Source: Cladochytrium replicatum | Lineage: Eukaryota; Chytridiomycota; Chytridiomycetes; Cladochytriales; Cladochytriaceae | Assembly: GCA_025526935.1 (NCBI GenBank) | Contig: JAHLKD010000078.1 | Coordinates: forward strand, 186,001 to 250,000 | Length of the DNA: 64,000 nucleotides | Direction: 5' to 3' | Shown: one piece after another, positions 37,180 through 47,638 of the stretch | Position numbering within the stretch: position 1 is the first letter of the stretch | How the letters are laid out: every line of letters starts with the position of its first letter | Position numbers and translations under genes: made by a program | Notes under the pieces: generated by a model | Seen by the model: only the letters and a program-made list of their open reading frames with translations | Database searches by the model: none | What the model was told of the DNA's origin: nothing

Positions 37180-39236
37180 TCACCAAACATGTCCGTTCGG
37201 GACGTACTCCCCAAAATATAACGGTGTCGCAGTTAACAGTTGTGTTTGAGAAGACCCGCCAGAAATGAGCGCTGTGTTTCCCCCAAAGTCAGCGGAATTT
37301 GCCCGAAGCATGTTCAAGCCATCCAGCGATGAATAAGAACATTCTTGCACGAGGCTCCCGGGAACATTGCGGAGAAGCGACTGCTGCTGCTGCTGCTGCA
37401 GCTGCGAAATCTCCGCCGTCACCGTTGCGGGCTGTCTGGCCATCTGTGTCTGAGTATTGTCTTGTTGCACACGAGATCCGAACGTTCTCGTCTTGTTCCA
37501 TAGGTATGCTCCGTTTCCGAACGACGTGGCGGAACGAGGTATGGCAGCTTCAAGACGTCGCATACCGGCGTCGACCGAAAATAAGGGGAGCGATACGTTG
37601 TCGGCGACAGCGGGAATGAATTGTGTGGTAATCTGCTGGAGGTGAGGCTGTTTTTGTTGATGGGCGAGCGATACGTTGTCGGCGACAGCGGGAATGAATT
37701 GTGTGGTAATCTGCTGGAGGTGAGGCTGTTTTTGTTGATGGGCAGGCCTTCGATGCCCACCACGACGACGACGCTGATTTTGATTAGAGTCCGATGTTAT
37801 CCCGAGAAATGCATCCAATAGATTAGTAGGCTGCGGGAGATTAATTGAAGTTAGAAATGGATCAGCTGAAAGAGTTTTGTGTAAGTAGGGCTTACCAAGA
37901 CGTGCGATCCGTTGCTTATGGCTGGATAACGATCATCGGCGAGTGTCATGATGGGTTGAGTTTTATAACTTGGATAGAACGGTACAGCGTTGGCTGATTG
38001 TAAGTTGTACGGATAAAGCGTGGCCGTTCGGGCCATGGGTGCAGCCATTCCATGGTTATTGAAACTTGCCCATGGATGCATGGACCATGGTTGCGCGTTG
38101 GGAAGGTCAATGTGACTTCCGCATAATTGAGTCGGAAATGCGACCGGTTGAGAGCTCATAACATGCAGAGCGGCCGGTGCATGCGAGAGGGCTAGGTTAT
38201 CGATGAATTGCTGGTCTGCCCATCCTGCTCCAGCGGTATTCATGAGTGGAAGTGGATTGGGAATGGTTTTTTGAACGTAGACGCAAGCGAAAGATCCATC
38301 AGGTATAATCGTAGCGTCATGTGTGTAACCATTGCAGAGATCGGTTGTCGAGTCTTGTACTTGGAGCCAGTTGCAGTCGGGCACCGTTGATGTGAAGTCG
38401 GTAGGGGCGAAGTGAGGCAAATCTGCATGCAATAGAGTCGCGCTAGCCACGAGAGAGTACTCGCTCGCATGGATCATTGTGATGTACAGCTCAACAAAGT
38501 ATGCGTACTGGGAGCACTTAATGTTGAGCTCGTATTGCATACACCGCAAAAAGTCGCCTTCAACCATGCACCAGTATTCAGGGGATGGAGCTCCAGCAAG
38601 GTGCATCCAGAAAGAAATTTTGGAGAGTCCGAGGTCGCTGTCGAAGTAGAACTTAGCGGCACTCATGAAAGCTGCAACGAACACATCGATTGGCTTGTGT
38701 TTACCCAGGCCCTCAAGCAGAGCTTCTTTCTTCATTGTGCCAATCTTTTCCTCGCAAAATAAGAGTCCCATCGAAAAAATGAGAACGGAAATATCCACAC
38801 CGACAGCTGTGGTGAGTGTGTTGAATAGTCGGTAAACCACCGAAGCGCTTTCGTTTCTTGTCGATATCAAACTCGATGGGTTAACAGATTTTAGCTGTAC
38901 AGAAAAGCGCTGGATGCACTCAACTAAGAAACCTGTGTTATTTTTTTTTTGTGGTCAGAGCTAGCCAAGAGAATGAATAGAGAAGTTAATACCAAGGCAT
39001 TTACCACCATAGTCCTCCTTCCACACTTGAACCAATTTGCAAAACGCTACTTCTGATCGATCCACTTCAGTATCGCGATTGTTGAATGGATCATTGATGG
39101 GGAGAAGAGACTCCAACAATGACGTGATTCCTGATGAAGTATGCTGCTGGTTAAGATCAGTGTGGTTGGGGTAGTAGAATGCCGATGAGGTGCATTGGGA
39201 GCCCGGAGGGAATGGATCACAATAGGCGAAAGACAT
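37180..39236 (-). CDS. Cyclin-like protein (PHO80/PCL-type cyclin box)
   Basis: Three exons (39236-39005, 38932-37896, 37830-37180) give 639 residues. The cyclin box starts soon after the first splice and includes AAFMSAAKFYFDSDLGL, FWMHLAGAPSPEYW, and EGDFLRCMQYELNIKCSQYA, a pattern typical of the PHO80-like cyclin N-terminal region. The rest is low-complexity: a 26-residue unit (QKQPHLQQITTQFIPAVADN) is duplicated in tandem (see 37588-37743), and a short polyglutamine (QLQQQQQQS) follows. Cyclins of this type activate a kinase of the Pho85/CDK5 class; the partner is unknown. Splice phases are consistent throughout. A TATA-like box lies 72 bases upstream. Confidence 0.75.
37588..37743. repeat. 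Perfect 78-bp tandem duplication in the cyclin-like gene
   Basis: 37588-37665 and 37666-37743 are two copies of the same 78 bases (beginning GAGCGATACGTTGTCGGCG), as read, without a mismatch. The length is a multiple of three and the reading frame is kept, adding 26 residues. Confidence 0.9.
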
Positions 39237-39307
39237 TTGTGATCGCTCTTAGGAAAGGAGAGAGTCAGGACTGATCGTGGATGATAAGTGTCACGAAGAG
39301 TGATCTC

Positions 39308-39314
39308 ATTTATA
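39308..39314 (-). promoter_or_regulatory. TATA-like box of the cyclin-like gene
   Basis: TATAAAT on the minus strand, 72 bases before the proposed start codon. Position and sequence fit, but there is no transcript evidence. Confidence 0.4.
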
Positions 39315-39450
39315 GAACTGCGACGTAAGGAGGCAAAGGAGGGTGCGATGAAATACGCCCGCGCTTAAGCACACACTCCGTCTCGATCGATCACTAATGC
39401 GCGAGGTCGAAAATATTAGGAGGACTTTTGATTGGGATATAAAAATAGAA

Positions 39451-39489
39451 CAGAGTGGGGATAGACGATGTTGAATTTTCCCCACTCTG
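39451..39489. promoter_or_regulatory. 11-bp inverted repeat (possible hairpin or regulator site)
   Basis: CAGAGTGGGGA at 39451-39461 and its complement TCCCCACTCTG at 39479-39489 face each other over 17 bases. It lies upstream of both divergent genes, so it may be a dimer binding site or a hairpin. Confidence 0.4.
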
Positions 39490-40263
39490 TCGCATGATTG
39501 TTTAATTGATCAAATAAAGCCGTCCGAACTAGTTTGATCGAATTAGAATGACTTGTCGGTCCCGGCCTAAACTCAGAAGTGGAACTTTTGATCTTCATTA
39601 AGCCCAAATGCTTTGTTTCGGAGGTCGTGCAGGAAGCTTGTAATTGGGCGCCCGTATTATGCAGCCATAGTTGCGCTGATTAACCCCGAATATGGATAAA
39701 TCAATATTCGCCAATATGCAAAAATAGAGAGCAATGAGCTGATGTGTCATTTGGCCGAATTAGCACACAGAAGATCATTTTCCCAAAAACGGAGGCAGCT
39801 TCCCATATTCTCCATAAAGCAGCCCAGAGTCCAGGCCCTTCCGCTTTTCCGCTTGCCCAACCGGCCATCCCCAGCCTGCCCCGCCACAAATGAAACGCGA
39901 CCCCGTGATCCCGTGATATATCTGGCGCGTAAGTCCGTCTGCACATTCCGTGATCGCATCACATATCTGGGACCGACTCTGAAGGGGTGCAGCTCGCCTG
40001 TCCCCTCCCTCGCCACCACTATTTATTTGGACCTCCCCGCGTCAGCTGCGGGCTCTTGCAAAGTAAGCCCTGATTTTTATCCACTTCCCTTTCCCTGGTT
40101 TTTGGCGTGTATGATGGTTGGTCGCTCTTCCGCTGTGCAAAAGCGTGGTCCTCCACACCGACCGAGCTCGATACCCCTTTATCGACGCGATGCATCTTCA
40201 TCATCACTGAGGCTTTTGCCGCGTGAATCCTCCCATCTCCCCAAAATGCAGAACCCGTTGGCC

Positions 40264-41887
40264 ATGTCCAGCAAGAAGAAGAATATTGTGAACCCGATGC
40301 AAGCTTCGACAATGGATAACAAGACTCCTAATGCCGCGTCGAGCAACAGCAACAGCACGACGGTGATCAACGGGATTAAACTGAGCAGTGGGTATCCACG
40401 ATGACCGCTGAACTTCAACGATGTTGATTTGCGCGTTCTGCCGTTCAGATGAAACAGATCCGTCGAAAGTCACAACGGTCCTCGCGAACGACGGAAAGAC
40501 CGGCGAAGCGAAAGAGTTGTCATACACGAACTACAAAGTCATCGGGAATGGAAGTTTCGGCGTGGTCTTCCAGGCTAAAATCATCGAGACTGGGGAGCAT
40601 GCGGCTATCAAGAAAGTGTTGCAGGATAAGCGCTTCAAAGCAAGTCGATGGCGCTAATAGTGATCCCCGGCGTGCTAAAACAGCAATCTGCTTCTTAGAA
40701 CCGAGAACTCCAGATCATGCGACTGGTCTCACACCCGAACATAGTAGCCCTCAAGGCTTTCTTTTATTCGAACGGAGAGAAGAAGGATGAGGTGTTCTTG
40801 AACTTGATTTTGGAGTTTGTACCGGAAACCATCTATCGCGCGTCTAGACACTATGCAAAGCTCAAGCAGACCATGCCAATGATCTGTGTCAAAGTAAGCG
40901 CGAGGAAAATTATCAACATTTGAAACCACTAATGCACGTCCATTCGATTCCAGCTATACATGTACCAACTCTTCAGGGCGTTGGCGTACATTCATTCACT
41001 AGGGATCTGCCACCGAGACATTAAGCCTCAAAACCTGGTAAGCTCTTTGCCCGTTTGTGTGCGATCCCTGACCTCAAACGCCTATCGTTCAGCTGCTTGA
41101 CCCCGCATCCGGCATTTTGAAGCTGATCGACTTTGGGAGCGCAAAGATTCTCGTCGCGGGAGAGCCCAACGTCAGCTACATTTGCTCACGATATTACCGT
41201 GCACCAGAGCTCATATTTGGAAGCACTGGCTACGGTGTATGCATCGGTGAGTTACCACATCCGCGTTAGAACCTCTTCTTCTCCAAAAGCTCACCAACTT
41301 CAACGCCAGACGTGTGGTCAACCGGCTGCGTGATGGCAGAGCTCATGCTCGGCCAACCACTTTTCCCGGGCGAATCCGGCGTCGACCAACTCGTCGAGAT
41401 CATCAAGGTTCTCGGCACCCCGACACGCGAGCAGATCAAGGCGATGAACCAGAACTACACAGAGTACAAGTTCCCGCAGATCAAGCCCTGCTCATGGAGC
41501 AAGGTGTTTCGTAACCGAGCGACGACGCCCGAGTCGATCGACCTTATCTCGAAGCTTTTGGAGTACACGCCCACGGCAAGGTTGACTGCCGTTGAAGCGA
41601 TGACGCATCCGTTCTTTGATGAGCTTCGGAAGCCGGAGACGAAGATGCCGAATGGGAAGGAGTTGCCGCCTCTGTTTGATTTCTCAACACTGGGTATGTA
41701 TTTCGGAGCCAGAGTTTGCTTTAAACAACTGATAAGCTGTGACGCTTCTGTAGAGCTGTCGATCAGGCCGGAGCTCAACCGCGTTTTGATCCCACCGCAC
41801 GCCGAGCCGGCACTCCGTGCGCGCAACATCGACCTCGACAAGTTCCAGCCCGTCCAGATACAACAGCCAACCTCCCTCCACGATTAG
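40264..41887 (+). CDS. GSK3: Glycogen synthase kinase 3 (GSK-3/shaggy), copy 2
   Basis: Seven exons (40264-40387, 40449-40639, 40699-40893, 40954-41037, 41093-41246, 41310-41693, 41754-41887) encode 421 residues; a start at 40246 would add six. All GSK-3 landmarks of copy 1 are present ([49 protein letters not shown]). Exons 2-7 have exactly the same lengths as in copy 1, so the two arose by duplication of an intron-containing gene. The second intron starts GCAAGT, not GT, a GC-AG intron; copy 1 has GTGGGT there. Differences between the copies are mostly conservative or lie at the N-terminus ([10 protein letters not shown] shared), so both look functional. Confidence 0.96.
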
Positions 41888-42337
41888 AACATATTAGAGT
41901 GCTACAATTTACGGTGTGTCGTTTGCTTTCAACCGATTTTTGGTGGATCGGCAGCTGAGGATGTTGGAGTGAAGCTATTTCAAATGGCTAATTTGCCGAG
42001 AGGCGGAGGGTTTGCGATTTTTTCAGTGCAACATAATTTTTGCCTTTCTGTTACAGAACACTTAAGGGGGCAGCTTTGAAGCTGACTTCCAGACAAGATG
42101 GATACCACCCGGGTTACGCCTTTGAAAGAGTTCTTCGTTATTTATTGTCTCTTATTCTTCAAACGTTGGGTTGGTGCTGCGAAAGCCTCGTCTCACACCA
42201 GATAACTTTGTTTTTATGGTCCTCCTTTCCTCTATAATGAAAGAAAAAAACAATCAAACAAGAATAAATGGATCACGTGATGAACAGAGAAACCTCTCCT
42301 AAACATCATGTTCAGCCTCTGATCTCGACCTCTCAAG
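41888..42337. other. Intergenic region after GSK-3 copy 2
   Basis: About 450 bases, AT-rich near 42235-42260, without coding support. Confidence 0.45.
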
Positions 42338-43400
42338 ATGCGGATCCGTTCTCAGATGCAATGGCGATTGATGAACAGGAAAGCGCGAGCGGACAGGGAC
42401 AGGACATTTGAGCATCAACCCGGATCCGCAAAGGCCCAGAGCAAACTCCAAATCAAAAGGATCAATAAAAGGGGCACAGAACTCTCCACCTGTCCGGATT
42501 CTCATCCTGCAAACACGCTGCCGGGTCCGCCACAAAGACCATCGCCCTCTAACCCGTCGTCGTTCTTCAACCGGATCCTGGGCACCACCCAACTCGCGAT
42601 CACATCGCCCACGACCACCACTACTACACCGACGACAGGTGCGATGGACTCAAGCTCCTCCCCGCCCGCGCCGCCGTCTCGCATCGACCCGACGGACCAC
42701 CTCGGCCTAGCGATCTACTACCACGAACAAAACTCGCTCGCGCACTCAGCGTTCCACCTCCGCCGCTCCGCAATCGAGGACGCACCCCGGTCGGACACTA
42801 CCCGACTCGCGCGCGCCGCAGTCGAGCATCTTGTCAAAGCCGTCGACGCGAGCTTCGCGTTGATGGCGGGGCTATAAGGAAGGCGGTCGCGGAGGAGAAG
42901 AGGGCGAGCGTTGGGGCCGGGGAGAGGCTGAGGAGGCGGACACGGATTATCCAAAGGGGAGGTTGGGTCGGGGTGGACCGCAGGGACAGAGGGACGGAGT
43001 AGGTTTAGGGATATTGTGACGCTGGTGGGTTTGGCCAAGGGCGAGGATCCGCAGTCTATCGAGGCAGCCAGGGCGATCGTGCCGTTGCCGATGTACGAGA
43101 TTGGGATGAGCTTCAGACATGGTTGGGGGGTCCCGGTTTGTGAAGACGCTGCAGCGTATTACCTGACTTTAGCAGCGCGTGAGTGACGTGCTTGATTGGT
43201 GATTTTCACTGAGATGCATCAGATCTTGGAGATGCAGATGCGTGCACCGAATTGGGCTATTGCAACTTGCACGGTTTGTCGCCAGTCCCGAAACCATACT
43301 TCTTGCTGTGAAGTACGTGAGGGAAGCATAGAAAGCCGGTGTTAAACTTATCGGGTAGAGCTGCGTCCATAAACGAAAGTGGGAGGGACTATCTGAAAGT
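42338..43400 (+). pseudogene. Decayed Sel1-repeat gene
   Basis: The first stretch is open (SRIDPTDHLGLAIYYHEQNS, then ending DASFALMAGL at a stop). The sense then passes to another frame (GAIRKAVAEEKRAS), then to a third, where MYEIGMSFRHGWGVPVCEDA and YYLTLAA are clear Sel1-type units. A likely splice joins this to LGDADACTELGYCNLHG, and the last piece, near 43315-43395, has in-frame TAGs in a KAGVKLIG block. At least two frameshifts and three stops make it a pseudogene. Intact relatives are Sel1-repeat scaffold proteins, often linked to cell-wall or signalling functions. Not an assembly error at one base, as breaks occur in several places. Confidence 0.7.
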
Positions 43401-43843
43401 AAGCATCTCGAGAAATGTTAGCACATTCGGAAACAAGCTGCTTGTGGGCTCGTTGGGGGGCCCGTTTTGAATATCAAAAAAGTACAGCGAACAACAAGGA
43501 GCACAAAGTAATGAAATTTGTCCAAAAACAAAGGTCTAAACGGTGGTCCTCGATTGTTCGAACACAATTGGTAAATGCAAAACCTACTCCCGTCCAGCAG
43601 CAACTGAAAACCCAACACCCCCGAGTCCCAGAATTTTTTTGATCGTGACACCAAATGTTGCAAGCTGAATGTGTCCGTGATATGTAATGAGCGAATCGAC
43701 TTCCAGAGCAGCTCACAACTCCAGAAGAAGGTGGGTGGGGAACAAAGTAACCAAATTTATCGAAAGACGATGAAGCAGAGAGTCGAGAAATCGTGTTTTT
43801 AACGTGAGGTTGGAGACGGAAAAGGGAAAGTTTCGTTCTCCGT
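43401..43843. other. Intergenic region, 3' flanks
   Basis: About 440 bases between the Sel1 relic and the eIF5A stop. No coding support. Confidence 0.45.
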
Positions 43844-44604
43844 TTAGGCCTTGGGGGCTTCCTTAACGGAAATGGCGGCCTCTTCGCCCATGGCAGCGAT
43901 GACGGAGACGATCAAGTCCTTGCCATCGTGGAAGTCCTTCGAGATCTGGATGCCGAGCTCACCCTCAGGGACCTTGACGTCGTCCTTGGTGGAACCGTCC
44001 TGAGTCATTAGGGAGAGGAAACCGTCGTCGGTGACGTCGAGGAGCTGGTATTCCATGCGACTGACGTTGGGGACGTCCATGTTGTGGGTGGAGGGAGAGA
44101 TATCCTATAAATTTTGTTAGTACCCATACGAATACACGCAGAGATTGGCGCATACTTCGAGCTTCTTGCCGTTGAAAATCTATCAGGAACGAGAGAGACA
44201 CGTGAGACAAGAGCTGGTAGCAAGAAAGACTGTTCACTTACGTCGATGGCGACCAAGTGGACCTTCGCGTGACCGTGCTTTCCCGTCTTGGAAGTGGACA
44301 TGTCGACAATCTTGCAGGGGCGACCCTTGATAACAACGAAGCCGTTCTTGCGCAGACCAGAGCACTAGTAGGAAAGCAAAAATACAAACAAATGAGTCAG
44401 TAACCAGACTCTCATCATTTGCCTCCATGGATAGATCCAAGACAAAGTATCGACAAGAGCAGCATCAGTACAGCAGCCAAAGCATCAATACGCTACGAGG
44501 AATGCGCCGCCAACAACTGTGCAGTCAATTACCTGCATGGGGTAAGTGAGCGAAGCTCCCGCTCCGACGTTCTCGAAAGTCTCGTGGTGCTCCTCTTCAG
44601 CCAT
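43844..44604 (-). CDS. EIF5A: Translation factor eIF5A
   Basis: Four exons (44604-44533, 44364-44242, 44179-44156, 44104-43844) give 159 residues, the normal eIF5A length. The N-terminus runs into ASLTYPMQ, and after the splice [19 protein letters not shown] and [15 protein letters not shown]. The lysine to be hypusinated is Lys53 in TGKHG, matching Lys50 of the human protein. The C-terminal OB-fold half has [15 protein letters not shown]. eIF5A helps ribosomes through stalling sequences such as polyproline and assists termination. The third exon is only 24 nt. All phases are zero. Confidence 0.97.
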
Positions 44605-44894
44605 TATGAGAAAGATGGATCTGTGAAAGCAAACAGCAAGCAGCGCACACACAGGCAGGCCAGCAGCACCGATGGTCAGCACCTTTCTTCCATATCCGTC
44701 CCCTTTTTTCCGAGTACCTTTTTTGGGTTGCTGGTGTGTAGGTGAGTAGCTGAAAGGGGGCTTGGGCGAAAGAAAAGGATTGGAGACTACGCCACCAAAC
44801 AGACCATTCAGCGTGGGAACAGCAACATCTATGTTTTTTAGATACAGTGTGTAGAGTGTAAATACGGTTGGTGCGCGTGTTGCACACTACGGTT
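44605..44894. other. Promoter region of eIF5A
   Basis: About 290 bases between eIF5A and the transporter's stop. It is the eIF5A promoter side, with no other signal. Confidence 0.45.
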
Positions 44895-46882
44895 TCAGCC
44901 AAAACGCTTAGACATCTTCGTTGCAAGCTCGATAGAGCTGTACCACACTCCTCCGCACAGCGTGATCAAAATTCCTACAAATCAAAAATCAAGAAACCTT
45001 GCATCGTTCCCATCACAGTCCCACTTACCGAGCCCATTCAGAACATCCACCACGTACCCAAACACCCACATGCTCAGCAAAATCCCAAGTGCCTGCTTGA
45101 CGTTCCCCGCGACCGTCATGCTCAGCGCCGATGTCTTCTTGTTCGCAGTGAACGACACATAGTTGAGCAAGAACGCCAACACACCGTTCGTAAGCAGAGC
45201 GAGAAGCAGTCCATCGATGGTGAGCCATCCAACTGATGCTGCATGACCGCCGCCTCTGCTCTCTCCGTTCGGTTTTGTGCGAAGTGTAAACCAAGACCAG
45301 TCGGCTCGACGGAGCCGCGACACATTCGAGAGCATCCGATCGTACTCGCCTGATACATAGGCAATGAAAAGGCACTGCATGCATGCGAGGCTCGACATTC
45401 GCATGAGGAGATCCATCGGATGCAGACGGAGCCGTCCCACAAGCAACACGTTGGTCGCTACACCTTTGAGTGCTGAAAGCAGCACGCCCAGACAGGTCAG
45501 AAGGAACCCGAGTGCAGAGAAATCGTATTCCCCGAGCGTCGCCATCCCGACTCCAACGATCACCTATCATGACGTCATTTCAATCTCTCTGGCAAGCTGA
45601 AGTTCGTGAACTTGTCTACCATGGCAAGCGAGCAATATGTCAAGTTCGAATGCCGCTTTCCAAAGATCAGCTTCTCGAGAACGACAGTGACGGCCGGGTT
45701 CGTGCTTCGCACGATCTGGTGGAACGGCAAGCTTACCAGGTTCAACGACACGTTCGAGGTTGCGATGTTGACGGTGTACAGCACAGAAAACGCGAGCATC
45801 ACGAATAAATCCTGCACACTCTCCGCTCGCCTCCTCTGTGCGTCGAACACGTTCTGCTTGGAGGCTTCGCTCGACGTCGCACCATCTCGAGTCTGATCCA
45901 CCGAAAAGGGGAGTTTAAGATCGGACGGCGCCCCAGGTTTGTTGTGCGAAATGTTGATGTCGACAATCTTGAAGACGTAGACTGTAAGATACGCACCGAT
46001 GACTGAGCAGAAGGCGTGGAGGGCGGTGAGGAGCCACGGGTACTTGAACTTGAACATTTGAAGGATCACCTTGTTATCTTTGTTTTGCCCAAAGGAGGAT
46101 ATTTTCAGCTCAGTCGAATCACAAAGGCGATATATCTGAATATCTCACGTACAGATTGTGATCGAGAGGTTCAAGAAGAAGTACGCCAGCATCCATCCGG
46201 CCGAAGAATCCAGCATGTCGATCGCTCTCCGTACAAAGCCCAGCGGACCTCGGACGCAGTCCAGCCCGCACCATTCAACCAAGTTCCAGACACCAGAGTA
46301 CTGCTCCGACTTTCGCTTCCTCGCTGTATCGCTCACTTCGAGGGTACTTTCCTGATCTTTCTCTTTTGCGTCGAGGTATTGGTGGAAATGGTGTGCGTGC
46401 ATCTGGTGTGGTGAGAACACCGGGGAGTCGGGCTGGTGTGCGGCTGGATCACACACCATCACCGGAGCTCGGTTTGTGCATCTGCTGGGGGAGGATGTCG
46501 TGGTTGAGGAAGAACGTAAAGGGGTGTTGAAGGAAACGGATCCCGGGCGTCTCATTGGCTCGTCTTCGGTGTACAGATCACGATCTATTATTTCGAAAAG
46601 AGTCTCGGGTTTTACTTTTGAGAGGCTGCTGTGATCAGGGGAGGTTGGGACGTAAGGCGGAGGAGGATGATCTGGCTGGTTGGAATCAGACACGGTTGGA
46701 AAGGTGGGTGTACTACGACTTGTCCGTGAATTTCGATCTGCGCTAGATGGTAGCCGCCTCTCGCTGGATCTGGCAGGTGAAAACGACAAACTCAGCTCGG
46801 AGTTGTCCATCTGCACCGCGAGACGCGATCCTTCAACAGCTGACTGGCGCAGTGTTTTCGCTGAAGTTTTAAAAAACTTCAC
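44895..46882 (-). CDS. Triose-phosphate/nucleotide-sugar transporter family protein (TPT/DMT)
   Basis: Four exons (46882-46153, 46077-45620, 45563-45029, 44974-44895) give 600 residues. The first 220 are serine/proline-rich and polar. The transporter part starts with GWMLAYFFLNLSITIYNKVI (rebuilt at the first splice) and YPWLLTALHAFCSVIGAYL, the signature of the TPT family. IATSNVSLNLVSLPFHQIVR, VIVGVGMATLGEYDFSALGF and VSFTANKKTSALSMTVAGNVK follow. Such proteins move sugar phosphates or nucleotide sugars across Golgi or ER membranes by antiport; the substrate here is unknown. The donor T|GTACGT with acceptor AAAG|AT is chosen because it restores TIYNK. The long N-terminal extension is unusual for the family, but it is seen in some fungal members. 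Confidence 0.88.
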
Positions 46883-46986
46883 AACTTAAAACATTGAAAT
46901 TATAATGACAGTAATATCAAGACGTATTCATTCCCAAGTAAAAGTTAGCGGGCTTAAGGGTTACTCAATTGAGCGAGGTTAAAAAG
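46883..46986. repeat. Left arm A of inverted repeat
   Basis: 104 bases, the inverse complement of 47179-47281 with one substitution and one single-base gap. It lies at the 5' edge of the transporter gene. Confidence 0.85.
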
Positions 46987-46989
46987 AAC

Positions 46990-47181
46990 TTTTGCTTGAT
47001 CGTTACTTTCCTCGCCATGTTCATCTCCATCCGTAAGAACAAGGTCAGAAATGCGATGCGCGCTAACCATCGATAGCCTTTTCTGGTCCATACTGACGAG
47101 CGCATATCGTGCGACCGGCGCAGAAGCCCATTGAACATGGTCAAATATTTGCTCCACCCGATACCTCTCAACCAAATCCTT
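46990..47181. repeat. Direct repeat B, copy 1 (192 bp)
   Basis: 192 bases identical, as read, to 47281-47472 (offset 291). It is flanked by arms A and A'. Confidence 0.85.
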
Positions 47182-47281
47182 TTTAACCTCGCTCAATTGA
47201 GTAACCCTTAAGCCCGCTAACTTTACTTGGGAATGAATACGTCTTGATATTACTGTCATTATAATTTCATTGTTTTAAGTT
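47179..47281. repeat. Right arm A' of inverted repeat
   Basis: 103 bases, the inverse complement of 46883-46986. The second B copy begins at its right end. Confidence 0.85.
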
Positions 47282-47472
47282 TTTGCTTGATCGTTACTTT
47301 CCTCGCCATGTTCATCTCCATCCGTAAGAACAAGGTCAGAAATGCGATGCGCGCTAACCATCGATAGCCTTTTCTGGTCCATACTGACGAGCGCATATCG
47401 TGCGACCGGCGCAGAAGCCCATTGAACATGGTCAAATATTTGCTCCACCCGATACCTCTCAACCAAATCCTT
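47281..47472. repeat. Direct repeat B, copy 2 (192 bp)
   Basis: Identical to 46990-47181 as read. It runs on into unique DNA (47473-47638) before NUDCD1. On the minus strand it is open in one frame (DLVERYRVEQIFDHVQWASA), which continues upstream to about 47540 and matches nothing known to me, so it may be a gene fragment. Confidence 0.8.
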
Positions 47473-47638
47473 AGCCATCTTAAGGGATTTCGCAGCTTGA
47501 AGGGCTTCCCCCACCTCTTCTGGGCAACCCTGGAGCTGAATTTATCTGCTGCCTCGTCCATAGACGGGAAGTTCGGAAAAGTTTGGTTCAGAATGTGGTC
47601 AACTATTAACAAGGTTTTACAACCATTGCAAGTTCATT

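Larger units (their letters stand above)
39237..40245. other. Divergent promoter region, cyclin-like gene and GSK-3 copy 2
   Basis: About 1 kb between genes reading away from each other. It holds a minus-strand TATA-like box at 39308-39314 and an inverted repeat at 39451-39489, both listed separately. Nothing else stands out. Confidence 0.5.
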
